From positions 36,856,066 through 36,920,065 of the forward strand of contig CM036765.1 in NCBI GenBank assembly GCA_020796225.1: DNA of 64,000 bases, given 5' to 3'. Within the stretch, counting starts at the first letter, position 1. The number at the start of each line of letters is the position of its first letter. This stretch comes from Arion vulgaris (Eukaryota; Mollusca; Gastropoda; Stylommatophora; Arionidae). Of this stretch, positions 42,655-53,625 are shown piece after piece. The translations under genes and the position numbers were made by a program. The notes under the pieces were generated by a model. It made no database searches. It saw nothing but the letters and a program-made list of their open reading frames with translations, and had not been told where the DNA came from.

Positions 42655-42790
42655 GAGCTGGCATTGACAAAGAATGAATCTCACCTTGGGAAATAGCGCT
42701 ATAGTCTGGCAAAGCGGCAAGCATCTAAGGATGCAACCCACGAGAGTTGATCGTAGCATAAGTGCATCTACGCATGGTATGAATTGGTTA
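42655..42790 (+). repeat. Dispersed repeat F, copy 1
   Basis: GAGCTGGCATTGACAAAG and TAGTCTGGCAAAGCGGCAAG recur in degenerate form at 45990-46150 and 52755-52930 (TGCAGTCTGGCAAAGATGGT). Class unknown. Confidence 0.45.
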
Positions 42791-43311
42791 GCACTCTAGG
42801 CAACCAATATCGCTTGCATGGCTGCACCTACACGGTTTCCTTGGCAGACGTTTAGAAATCAATAACTATTGTGCAATAATAGTGTTCAAGACACTGGCCC
42901 CTACAAGCGTGCCAAATAGGACTATAAAAGTCAGATCGTCTTGACTGGTTGGATGTGCAAGAATTGCCTAGTGTGCCAAACGTTGCTGGCTGCGTACTCC
43001 GACCGGAAAACAAATACAGAGCGAAAGTTCTTAATTCTCGAAGAAAACACAAACATCTTGTCCCATCTCGTTTGAAACTGAAATAAGTGATACACAGCTG
43101 TCTGACTTGTTCTTTCAGTACTGCTTGTGGTAACATATCAGTTTTAGTTTACCGTTTGCGAACTTCTAACTAGAAAGTGATACATAATTTCGAACAATTC
43201 AAACGGTATATGTTCCAATAAATGTTCATAATCCGGAATGATCTCTTCGCGGCACAAGCGTGATAAAGTTATTTAGTTTACGTCATCATACAAGTTACAA
43301 GGAATTTCTTT

Positions 43312-43514
43312 TTTCCGATCCAGAAGCACTTGAGCTTTCAGATCTTCAGCTCGGTGCCATGGACATCGTAACCCTCCAGTTCGGTGCCACGAACACCGCA
43401 AATTTGGAGAGCCTGTGGCTTTTTCTGTCAGCACGCGAAATTGAACCGCACTCACAGGGGGGCTTGTCACACATCGTCAAGCGCGCTACGAACACGCTGG
43501 GCAGGAGGGGGCCT
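43312..43514 (-). mobile_element. SINE-T copy
   Basis: Reverse copy from CCGATCCAGAAGCACTTGAG to CACGCTGGGCAGGAGGG. The B box is GCGGTTCAATTTCGC on the minus strand, slightly decayed. Confidence 0.85.
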
Positions 43515-43704
43515 TAACAATTTCTAACAATTCTTTATTAACAAGGAATTGTTAAAAAGCGGATAATACAAAGCGAAAGCAAGCCGGTACCTGTACGAAC
43601 AGTTGGTGCCGATCAGGCAGTGTGGAGATTATCACGGGCTAGGGATGCAATACGGATGTTCTGTGCCGGAATGTGCACAATATCGCATCTGTTCGACTAG
43701 CGCT

Positions 43705-45420
43705 GTAAACTATAAACCAGCGATACATGTAGCAAAGATTACCAACAAGTAGTACTCTAGAGTAAACTATAAACCAGCGATACATGTAGCAAAGATTACC
43801 AACAAGTAGTACTCTAGAGTAAACTATAAACCAGCGATACATGTAACAAAGATTACCAACAAGTAGTACTCTAGAGTAAAGTATAAACCAGCGATACATG
43901 TAACAAAGATTACCAACAAGTAGTACTCTAGAGTAAACTATAAACCAGCGATACATGTAGCAAAGATTACCAACAAGTAGTACTCTAGAGTAAACTATAA
44001 ACCAGCGATACATGTAACAAAGATTACCAACAAGTAGTGCTCTAGAGTAAACTATAAACCAGCGATACATGTAACAAAGATTACCAACAAGTAGTACTCT
44101 AGAGTAAACTATAAACCAGCGATACATGTAACAAAGATTACCAACAAGTAGTACTCTAGAGTAAACTATAAACCAGCGATACATGTAGCAAAGATTACCA
44201 ACGAGTAGTACTCTAGAGTAAACTATAAACCAGCGATACATGTAACAAAGATTACCAACAAGTAGTACTCTAGAGTAAACTATAAACCAGCGATACATGT
44301 AACAAAGATTACCAACAAGTAGTACTCTAGAGTAAACTATAAACCAGCGATACATGTAGCAAAGATTACCAACAAGTAGTGCTCTAGAGTAAACTATAAA
44401 CCATCGATACATGTAACAAAGATTACCAACAAGTAGTGCTCTAGAGTAAACTATAAACCAGCGATACATGTAACAAAGATTACCAACAAGTAGTACTCTA
44501 GAGTAAACTATAAACCAGCGATACATGTAGCAAAGATTACCAACAAGTAGTACTCTAGAGTAAACTATAAACCAGCGATACATGTAACAAAGATTACCAA
44601 CAAGTAGTGCTCTAGAGTAAACTATAAACCAGCGATACATGTAGCAAAGATTACCAACAAGTAGTACTCTAGAGTAAACTATAAACCAGCGATACATGTA
44701 ACAAAGATTACCAACAAGTAGTACTCTAGAGTAAACTATAAACCAGCGATACATGTAACAAAGATTACCAACAAGTAGTACTCTAGAGTAAACTATAAAC
44801 CAGCGATACATGTAACAAAGATTACCAACAAGTAGTGCTCTAGAGTAAACTATAAACCAGCGATACATGTAACAAAGATTACCAACAAGTAGTACTCTAG
44901 AGTAAACTATAAACCAGCGATACATGTAACAAAGATTACCAACAAGTAGTACTCTAGAGTAAACTATAAACCAGCGATACATGTAGCAAAGATTACCAAC
45001 AAGTAGTACTCTAGAGTAAACTATAAACCAGCGATACATGTAGCAAAGATTACCAACAAGTAGTGCTCTAGAGTAAACTATAAACCAGCGATACATGTAA
45101 CAAAGATTACCAACAAGTAGTGCTCTAGAGTAAACTATAAACCAGCGATACATGTAGCAAAGATTACCAACAAGTAGTGCTCTAGAGTAAACTATAAACC
45201 AGCGATACATGTAGCAAAGATTACCAACAAGTAGTGCTCTAGAGTAAACTATAAACCAGCGATACATGTAGCAAAGATTACCAACAAGTAGTGCTCTAGA
45301 GTAAACTATAAACCAGCGATACATGTAGCAAAGATTACCAACAAGTAGTACTCTAGAGTAAACTATAAACCAGCGATACATGTAGCAAAGATTACCAACA
45401 AGTAGTACTCTAGAGTAAAC
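43705..45420. repeat. 57-bp minisatellite, 30 units
   Basis: Unit: GTAAACTATAAACCAGCGAT, ACATGTARCAAAGATTACCA, ACAAGTAGTRCTCTAGA. Nearly all variation is at two A/G sites, which define a few unit types. The unit is 19 codons long, so the minus strand stays open for 647 codons (motif YSRVLLVGNLCYMYRWFIV). I read that as an artefact. The ACTCTAGAGT palindrome recurs in every unit with A at the second site. Confidence 0.95.
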
Positions 45421-45552
45421 GCAGAATAAGAAAAGCACAAAGAAATCAAGTGGAGAAATTGTAACCGACAAAACAATGTAGAGACATTGTATTGTTCGCA
45501 ACGAATTCACAAGAAAACCAGAATTTAACAGGACACTTGTTGTTGTATTGTT

Positions 45553-45571
45553 TTGTGTGTGTGTGTGTGTG
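45553..45571. repeat. (GT)n microsatellite
   Basis: Uninterrupted GT dinucleotide run of about nine units. Confidence 0.9.
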
Positions 45572-45655
45572 ATACACTGCATATATTTGAAATTTGTTCA
45601 ATAATAATAATTATAACTATGAAATATTTGGTAGTGCTTATATCTTGATACTGAG

Positions 45656-45915
45656 ATCTCCCGTATGGTGCCAGGGTCCGCATGGGAAGCAAAGAATAGT
45701 ACCACTGCAACCTACAAGGCATGTCGTAAGAGGCGACTGATGTAGGCCTTAGGATGCTACCCTAGTAAATAAAAAGCAGCGCAGAAATCGGATGTGCTAG
45801 CCTACTTGTAGGTGCACAACTGGCACAACGTACAATCGCTCTTAGGCGTAGATCACATACAAATCACACAGAGTGGTTGACAAGTGGTCGATATGGAGCG
45901 TTCGAAGAAGATGAA
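45656..45915 (+). mobile_element. SINE-A-prime, complete, 9-bp TSD
   Basis: 260-bp element flanked by GATACTGAG (45647-45655, 45916-45924). Its head aligns with SINE-A (AAAGAATAGTACCACTG; GCATGTCGTAAGAGGCGACT), the middle has ACCCTAGTAAATAAAAAGC as in SINE-B, and the tail (AAATCACACAGAGTGG ... TTCGAAGAAGATGAA) is a diverged form of the SINE-A tail. Confidence 0.85.
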
Positions 45916-45989
45916 GATACTGAGGTTCCATGTGAGGGAAGGGATACCAACGGCGTAATGAATAATATAATAAATCAAGGTCAGAGATG

Positions 45990-46150
45990 CAATGCTGATC
46001 AAGACCCAGCCTCACACGGTGGCCCTGCAAAACACGCTGTGTAGTTATAGTTTGGCAGAGTGGGTAGGGATCGAAAAATGCATCTGCCTATGAAGAACGG
46101 TGTTGGTGCAGGCATAAATATATATGTATAGTATGAGAACTGTTCGCTAG
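45990..46150 (+). repeat. Dispersed repeat F, copy 2
   Basis: TAGTTTGGCAGAGTGGGTAG and GGGATCGAAAA correspond to GCAGTCTGGCAAAGATGGTA and GGGATTGAAGG at 52830. Confidence 0.45.
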
Positions 46151-47150
46151 ACGAATAGCATCCTGGTGTCAAACATAGGAAATGTAAAAGTAACGTGCTT
46201 CTGACAGGTGTCAGGGTGACACTGTCGACTTAGTAAGTCCCACCAGGGGTTGCCGTATCCATGTATCGATAGAAATAAACAATAAAAGTGGAAACCAATA
46301 CCTCAAGCTTTATTATTTTCTAAATGACTGCGGCGATGGTCTCATACACATAACATTTTCTCAGAGTGAAATGGATAGTCTACAAGCTGCTGCTGTAAAC
46401 ATGACTGTCTCTGGGATTTAGTAAAAGCCTTCATGTGTTGTTACCAACAAAACACATGCAACCTATGTTCCATAGACTGTGGTGATGATTGGAATAAAGC
46501 CCGAGCACTCTCATTAAGTAAACTGTTGAAGGGACTGTCGATCTGATCTTCCTAAATGATTATGTTTCACCTGAAATATGCGGAAGATTATCTGTGTCAA
46601 TGTTAATGAGAATGGTATGAGTCAACTCTGACGGCCTAACGACGACCAATCGTATCTGATACCATGTTACAGCATAATTCCAGGACGTATCTTAAAGTGT
46701 AATTTTTCTGTTTGTGATGTCTTACATTTACCCGCATGTACTCATTTGTGCTATGTTGAATAATGTACACACACTTTGGATGAAATATAATGTTTCTGCC
46801 CTACATGCCTAACTAAGGCGCAACGTACTCACTTTCTCGGTGCAACCCCTACATGTCATAAAAAGTGGTTGACAAGAACGAACACAAACTAGACGCAAGC
46901 AACATATTTCCTAACTACCGTGGTAATGTTTCTCCTTGCCCGGAGCTTATTCCCAAAAATAACTACGATGTGACAAGGGGCAACCATAGTAATGTTAATT
47001 ACGACGACTGCCAGATTTATATTCGCACCAAAAAATTGATTTGTTAGTTGCTACGATCGATGTTTGCCTTAAACGACTGGGATGTTGATTTAATAATCCG
47101 ATTCACGACTCAGACAGTACCTGGGATACAGCAGTAAATACCTATATTTC
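46151..47150. other. No feature recognised
   Basis: No exon or repeat match. The 60-codon frame at 46865-47047 is uncharacteristic. Confidence 0.3.
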
Positions 47151-47156
47151 TCACAA

Positions 47157-47362
47157 AGTCAGACTGCAAGAATACCAAGTCTAATGTGGTGTAGCTAGAC
47201 AAGAGTATTATACTGGAAGTCAAAGAAGAATAGTCAACCAACATAGAACTGATGTTGTTAGTAGCCACACGCTGAGAGACATACTGAGGAGGAGATCGTA
47301 TCACTTATAATCTAATTGGTTCGATGTACAGTGATGATTATTCGACAACTAAACTAAGCTAC
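47157..47362 (+). mobile_element. 3' end of RNase H LINE
   Basis: Reads LQEYQV, then CGVARQEYYTGSQRRIVNQH and SSHTLRDILRRRS, then a CAACTAAACTAA tail, as in 6270-6480. Confidence 0.8.
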
Positions 47363-47595
47363 TCCCCACGAAGTAGACGCCTTAACAACTCATGGCATTG
47401 CACACAACGCTGGGAGTTTTTAAGTCTTCCGGGTGCGAAAAGAGAAAAAATCTTTAGCGACACCTCCTCGTTGGAAATGAGTGATAACTCTTATTTCCTT
47501 GGGAATAAACAGCAACAACATTTGAGAGAGAGAGAAGAGAAAGAGAAAAGAGACAGAGAAAGAATATCACCATACTAAACGCTTCAATAACGCTG

Positions 47596-47880
47596 ACTAA
47601 GTAAACGTAGTAGTTAAGGAACCCTTCTTCATACCATCAGGTATATTGTGGAATAATGTGTTAGGCTTGTATTTTTCACTGACCAGCGGTCCATGGTGTG
47701 TAATGTCAACATCACTCAGGACGTCTGTATTTTCCAGTAATTTTATGGTACCAAATTGAGACTGAGTCCAGCTGAGAGCCGTTACAGTCATAAAAAAAAT
47801 TACACTCTCACCGTGGAATTGAACTTAGACTATGCATCCAAGAAGGGAGTGTCCTAATAACTACACTATCGCAGTTCTCA
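47596..47880 (-). mobile_element. SINE-C copy
   Basis: Minus strand begins GCGATAGTGTAGTTATTAGG (A box) and has AAGTTCAATTCCACGG (B box), then the SINE-C body ending near GGTATGAAGAAGGGTTCC. Confidence 0.75.
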
Positions 47881-48194
47881 GCGTTGGCTGAAGAAAGATA
47901 AAATCTGGGATTCAAACCTGCTGCCTTGCAGGTCGGCTGGGGACAGTCAAAGGCTAACAGAGAGCGAACCCAGTAAACGCTGGTTGAAATCGGACACCGT
48001 CGCTGAAGGACAAGCACAAGAGTTCCAAATAGTACTAAAGATGTGACGTAAAAAAACGTTGTTGGCAAAGGCTGTTTATATATCAATATAGAATGATCAA
48101 AATGGCTAAAAGATCGATCGATTGATCGATCGAGAGAAAAAATCTGGGATTCTAACTGTATCATGTGAAAGAAATCTTAATTTTTGGGTTTTCA

Positions 48195-48850
48195 ATGAAA
48201 ACATAATAATCTAGACATCCATGTCAATGGCACTAAAATAAACCAAGTGAAAGAATTCAAATACTTAGGAAGCATATTCACAGAAGACGGAAAACTAGAT
48301 AGAGAGATAGAGGCTAGAGTACAAAAGCAAATGCTGTAACCTACCAGCTAGCCCCATTGTTAAGGCACCCAAAAATTTCACAGGCAGCTAAGAAACAAAT
48401 GATCAACAGCATTTTTATACCTACTTTGTGTTACCAGAGCCAAACATGGACATTGAGCAAAGCGCAGTCACAAAAATAACTACATGTGAAATGCGTTGCC
48501 TGAGAAAAGTTACCAACAACACAAGAAAAGACAGAATCACCAACATCAGCATAAGAAAGAAAGTTGGCACAAAACCGTGCTTGAATTATATAAATAAACA
48601 AAGAATGAAGTGGTTTGGCCACTTAATAAGAATGCATCCAAACTCCACAGTATACAGAGTCTTCTACAACAGAACATCGGGAAAGAAGGCAAGAGGAAGA
48701 CCACGGAAAAGATGGTTAGATGGCGTAGCAGCATCCTGTGAAAGAGCAAAGATAACAATCACACAAGCCACCAGAACAGCGCAAGACAAAAACAGAAAAC
48801 CACGACACTGGGCAACAACCCGGTAGCAGTGTGACGACAAAAGAAGAAGA
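48195..48850 (+). mobile_element. LINE C-terminal fragment
   Basis: Coding: QVKEFKYLGSIFTEDGKLDR, IPTLCYQSQTWTLSKAQ, then a 132-codon open stretch with MRCLRKVTNNTRKDRITNI, KWFGHLIRMHPNS and GRPRKRWLDGVA. A different LINE subfamily from A-C. 5'-truncated; the (AAG)-rich end is at about 48838-48850. Confidence 0.85.
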
Positions 48851-48910
48851 ATGAAAAAGTGTTTGTTACAATACGTCGCAGTTTGATGTAGTATGTAGTT
48901 CTGTTCGGTA

Positions 48911-49375
48911 TAATAATAATAATTCCTCTTGTACCGTTATAGTTTACACATGGCCTGCAAGCAATTTATCAACACCGCTCTATCCTGACCAACACTCTCA
49001 ATCTCTCCATGGAACTGAGACCGATGTTTCATGTCTCTTTCATCAACTTTCGTTGCAGGGTCTCCCTAGGTCGTCCTCTCTTTCTTAAACTCTTTGCATC
49101 CCACTGCAATGCCTGCTTTGATATTCTTTGATCATTTCTTCTCAAGGTGTGCTGACGTATCTCCATCTTCTCCTTCTTATAACAGTTTTTACTAGTGGTT
49201 GACCAGACAATTCTCCTGAATTCGTTCCATTCTATGTTCATTATTTATTTTTATTTTTTTCTTTTGTTTGCAGACATCTATTTTGAAATGCATTCAAATT
49301 GCTTTCTATATTTTTAGTCATTTTCCAACTCTCGTTGGCATATGTTAGGAGTGATACAACATTTGAATTGAAAAT
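48911..49375 (-). mobile_element. LINE C-terminal fragment, split by SINE-A
   Basis: Minus strand: IFNSNVVSLLTYANESWKM near 49340, CLQTK, then NIEWNEFRRIVWSTTSKNC, HTLRRNDQRISKQALQWDAK and KRGRPRETLQRKL, ending in the (ATT)n tail at 48911-48925. Same subfamily as 53500-56270 and 62960-63330. Its 5' end continues at 49766-49792 beyond the SINE. Confidence 0.85.
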
Positions 49376-49757
49376 AGCCCGAGTGGTTACCGGGGTCCAA
49401 ATTTGGTTTGTAAAGAATAGAACCGCTGTTACCTGCCATGCATGTCGTAAGAGACGACTAAGGAGCTTTGGCTGAAATTGGATGCATGTGTCCTAAACGT
49501 GTAGAAGTCTATGCGTTTAGGGGCCTACCAAACAATGTGCAACGTATACACGTTCTTGGCAAAGATCAAACATATCACAAAGAGTTTGGCTGAAATCGGA
49601 TGCACGTGTCCTAAACATGTAGAAGTCTATGCCTTTAGGGGCCTACCAAACCAATGTGCAACGTATACACGTTCTTGGCAAAGATCAAACATATCACAAA
49701 GAGTGATTAAAATTGGTCATAAAGAACGAACGCAAAGAAGAAGACAAAGAAGAAGAG
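49376..49757 (+). mobile_element. SINE-A with duplicated 3' half, 8-bp TSD
   Basis: 382 bp between TTGAAAAT repeats (49368-49375, 49758-49765). After one SINE-A up to ATCACAAAGAG, the sequence restarts at TTTGGCTGAAATCGGATGCA and runs to the end again, so the last roughly 150 bp are present twice. Confidence 0.9.
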
Positions 49758-49887
49758 TTGAAAATTCTGTTCGGAATATCCGTTTTAATAACGACATTTT
49801 TGGGGGCCCTATTTGATATCTCATCACTTATCCAGAGTGTAACCAGAGCCTTCACTTGGACCTGGGGAGTTAGTCTAGATCAACTAT

Positions 49888-50127
49888 CGGCAAAGCTGAT
49901 CGAAAAGGCGTAGATCCGGCCGACATAGTCGGCAGAAAGGATCGTACCCTAGGGAAAGTTCACCCTAGTAAATAAAAAGCTGGCTGAAACCGACTGGTGA
50001 GCCTAGTCACCATGGGCGCACAATCGTCCCGACGTAGATCACTCGTTCCTGTCAAAGGACCAATTATACATCACAATAAGAATGATAAAATTGGCCGTGA
50101 AGAATGATCGAGAGAAGAAGAAGAAGA
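49888..50127 (+). mobile_element. SINE-B, complete, 11-bp TSD
   Basis: 240 bp flanked by AGATCAACTAT (49877-49887) and AGATCAGCTAT (50128-50138). Head with CCGACATAGTCGGCAG, middle ACCCTAGTAAATAAAAAGCT, tail AATGATAAAATTGGCCGTGA related to the SINE-A tail, (AAG)n end. Confidence 0.88.
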
Positions 50128-50276
50128 AGATCAGCTATAGTTCGCTGGATACTGTTATCTCATTTACTTTACCGATACACCTTGTAAAACAAATGAAACA
50201 GTTTGCAAAGTTGACCACCAAACTTGTGATGGTGAGTTAAAATTACTTATGTTGTTATTTCTTATATTATTCATCT

Positions 50277-50487
50277 GCCCGCGTGCCCAGCGTGTTCGTA
50301 GCGCGTTGGACTGTGGGTGACTAGCCCTCTGTGTGTACGGGTTCAATTCCGTGGGCAGGCAGAAAAAGCCACAGATTCCCCAGATTCACGGTGTTCGTGG
50401 CACCGAACCGAAGAGTTACGATGTCCATGGCACCGAGCCGAAGAGCTGAAAAGCTTAAGTGCTTCTGGATCGGAAAAAAAAAAAAAA
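50277..50487 (+). mobile_element. SINE-T, complete, 13-bp TSD, poly-A
   Basis: 211 bp flanked by ATATTATTCATCT (50264-50276, 50488-50500). Head TTCGTAGCGCGTTGGACTG (A box) and GGGTTCAATTCCGTGG (B box). Ends with a run of about 15 A, so it probably used a poly-A-priming LINE, unlike SINE-A and SINE-B. Confidence 0.93.
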
Positions 50488-51065
50488 ATATTATTCATCT
50501 AACCATTAAACCTTCTTCTTTTATGAAACAGTCTTGCCATTTGTTATAATTCCTTGCCAAATAAGCTGTTCATCTCAAGGGAGTTAACCTTGTTTCTGGA
50601 TGGTACATATTTGAAAGATTATTGATCTGTCCTTGGCTGCAATTTCCACCGGCTGCAAAGTCTGTATCCCCAACGGTGTATTGACGTGTATATAATTATA
50701 TTCAATTATCTCCAGGACAGATAAACAATGTTGCGTTATACGTAATGAATAATATTGTTGACAACTGTTGTGTACATTACATCGCGATTTGTCAAGTAAA
50801 CAGATCTCGACTTAGCCTTTCTTGTTCTCACTGTAACATATCTGTGTCTTTCGAACTATTCTTCACCATACATTTCTATTTTAGGATGTCCTAAATAGCT
50901 CTGTCTGTGAGATTCCAGTTTCATTGTCTCTTTTTGTGTGTTTTACTAATTATTCTTGAAACTTCTCACTTGTATTCCTGGTGGACTTCAGTCGGATGTC
51001 GGTCAGGTTACATCGTTAAGTCAATCTCAAAGGGAAGTGTCCAATCTGTCTAAACTTTCTGTACA

Positions 51066-51441
51066 ATGTTAACTGTATTGAGTTCTGGTTTTGTTCTTAT
51101 AGTTGATCTTATTGTAACGTGTTTGGGATCTGGTTTTGTTCCTATAGTTGTTCTTATTGTAACGTGTTTGAGTTCTGGTTTTGTTCTTATAGTTGATGTT
51201 ATTGTAACGTGTTTGAGTTCTGGTTTTGTTCTTATAGTTGATGTTATTGTAACATGTTTGAGTTCTGGTTTTGTTCTTATAGTTGTTCTTATTGTAACAT
51301 GTTTGAGTTCTGGTTTTGTTCTTATAGTTGATGTTATTGTAACATGTTTGAGTTCTGGTTTTGTTCTTATAGTTGTTCTTATTGTAACATGTTTGAGTTC
51401 TGGTTTTGTTCTTATAGTTGATGTTATTGTAACGTGTTTGG
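51066..51441. repeat. 45-bp minisatellite, about 8 units
   Basis: Unit: AGTTGATGTTATTGTAACGT, GTTTGAGTTCTGGTTTTGTT, CTTAT. GATGTT/GTTCTT and ACGTG/ACATG variants alternate. Unit length is a multiple of three, so both strands remain open. Confidence 0.93.
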
Positions 51442-52184
51442 GCATGCTAAGCTTGACAAAATAATCCAGAAAAAATACAGAAGTGTGATGCAAGAAAAGA
51501 GCCGAAGAGAAGGGTTGTCAAGAAGAGATTTCAAGAAAAGAATGAGAACCTCTTACAAAAAAAAAGGATGGATGCTGTCAATTCAATAAAAACTAAAAAA
51601 CAAATGATAGTCATTAACTGAGCACACCAGACTACATAGTTACAGATAATGATTTGAATGATAGGACCATCATCATTGCATTTCGGTGAGTAACCATGTG
51701 TGCTTGATATCTTTCTTACACAGGAAGATCTCAGTGGCATTGCACGAATTCCGCAGCACCGGCAATGTTCCCGAAGTAATTTAGAAAATGGTAAAAATAT
51801 TTTGTATAAAAATAAAAAATAAAAATAAAAGAAATTTGCGATGAAGTCTATGCTCAGAAGTTTAACTAAAAAGAGATGGGTTTTTTCCATGAATCTAAAA
51901 GTGATCTACAGCTCTTCTGTCCTGTTCGTGCACATTATACCACTAACCGCAGGACATCCAAGATTTGAAAAGTAATCATTCATCTCTTTGCTTTCTGAGC
52001 TAGGCTTGGCTTTTCATCATCATCAAGTGCCATGCCAACATGTGTAGGTTATCACGTTCTTCCATAACTTTCTATCTCCTGTTCTAGCTGTTAGTTCTGA
52101 TACTGATCTTGTTGTCAAGTTGTCTAAAAATTGTTCTCCCTCTGTCCACCCCTACTTATTCTTCCCCGTATCTTACCCGTTATC
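51442..52184. other. No feature recognised
   Basis: Ordinary AT-rich sequence with A-rich runs near 51560 and 51810. Confidence 0.3.
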
Positions 52185-52347
52185 CAGTGGCGGCTCGTGA
52201 TCATTTTGTTGGTGGGGCCAGACATTTTTTCCGGATAAATCATGGTTTTTTGGTTACTATATTTTAATTTATAAAATAATAAATACACGTTATATATTAT
52301 TTTTGGGGGGCCCGGCCCCACTGGCCCTTAATGGCGAGCCGCCACTG
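52185..52347. mobile_element. hAT-type MITE, 13-bp inverted ends, 8-bp TSD
   Basis: 163 bp beginning CAGTGGCGGCTCG and ending with its exact reverse complement CGAGCCGCCACTG. Flanked by CCGTTATC on both sides (52177-52184, 52348-52355). An 8-bp TSD and CAGTGGCGG-type ends are typical of hAT elements. No coding capacity; AT-rich interior. Confidence 0.93.
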
Positions 52348-52754
52348 CCGTTATCATAATGTATATCTTTCTTTTCTTATAACATGTCCAACAGATGTTG
52401 ATTGTTTCTTTCTTAAACATTTCATAAGTAATCTTCTTCTCTTGTCTGCTTTCTTGAGAGAATATTATCATTATAGTCTTTTCTGTCTATGATCAAACTC
52501 TTCTATAAGACCAGATAAATGCAGCCTCTAATAATTTACTATTCATGTTATTTATTGTCCATGATTCACTTCCATATATATGAGAACTAGATCTACATTG
52601 CACTGTAATATTCTTTTTCTCACTTTCCAGTATAAACTTATATTACACATGTTTTTCATTTTTCGTAAAGCTTTCTTAGATTGGTTGATTCTACTCTTTG
52701 TTTCTGTTACATTTCTGGCCTACAGAAGCAAGAAAATAAAGTAACAAGTCTGTA

Positions 52755-52930
52755 CCAAGTCAGTGAGCTGGCACAGCCGAAGACCCTACTTCCCCTTCAC
52801 GCGGTGTTCATGGAAACAGAATGCTGAACTGCAGTCTGGCAAAGATGGTAGGGATTGAAGGAAAGCTACCGTGCAATAGGTAATAGTGTAATCGCAGCTG
52901 CCAATGGTATGAGATCTGTTCCAACTACAT
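52755..52930 (+). repeat. Dispersed repeat F, copy 3
   Basis: Contains GTGAGCTGGCACAGCCGAAG, GCAGTCTGGCAAAGATGGTA and GGTATGAGATCTGTTCC in the same order as 42655-42790. Confidence 0.45.
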
Positions 52931-52984
52931 ACGAGCATAATCTCAGAGTGGATGTGTATGCACGAGTCTTCTGATCGACGTCTA

Positions 52985-53102
52985 GAGATGGATAAACAGT
53001 ACAAAAGTTGTACATGGGATCGAGATGGATAAACGATACAAAAGTCGTACATGGGACCGAGATGGATAAACAATACAAAAGTTGTACATGGGACCGAGAA
53101 AC
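52985..53102. repeat. 39-bp repeat, 3 units
   Basis: GATGGATAAACAGTACAAAA followed by GTTGTACATGGGATCGAGA, three times with small changes. Confidence 0.9.
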
Positions 53103-53625
53103 TGGCTACGGAAATCGTATCAATTAATCGTCTGTAGATGCAAAACCATTTCACTCAGAGTCAACCGGTTATTCGTACCAGATTTGCCCGGTTTGGCAAG
53201 ACAGTCTAAATGGCTGATGAAACCTATCTGTCCTGTGTAGGCACACGTGAAGACTGCAATCAATCTGTACCGGAGGTAAAACACAAGAGAGGGGGATGGG
53301 CAAGATCTGAAGAAAGCAAGATCAAATGTCTTGCTCTTGTTTCTAGCAAAAGTACCGTGCTTGGTTTTACGTGTTCTGTCTTGCTCCCAAAGTTTCAGCT
53401 TCTTGAAGGGACACTATAGAGCGAAAAATCCAAAATCACCTCCCTTCAAAAGCTAAAACAGAGAAGTGTGTGATCTCTATACACCATATCTAATATTTTG
53501 GTGTATCCGTTGACTGAGTGATGAGAACCTGTTGCAGGGGTGAAATTGATATCGATTGTGTAGAAAATAGTCAACTGGAAGATTTAAATTTTGCAGATGA
53601 AATTGCCTTGTTAAGTAAAATCAAC

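Noticed and set aside
43639..45582. 647-codon minus-strand open frame of repeated 19-residue units
   Set aside because: It is created by the 57-bp tandem array. No promoter, splice or codon evidence, and the unit variants look neutral.
48116..48135. GATCGATC palindrome run as a binding site
   Set aside because: It is a short imperfect simple repeat and not a symmetric pair.
51050..51493. Opposing 132- and 147-codon frames with 15-residue repeats
   Set aside because: Same cause: a 45-bp array open on both strands.
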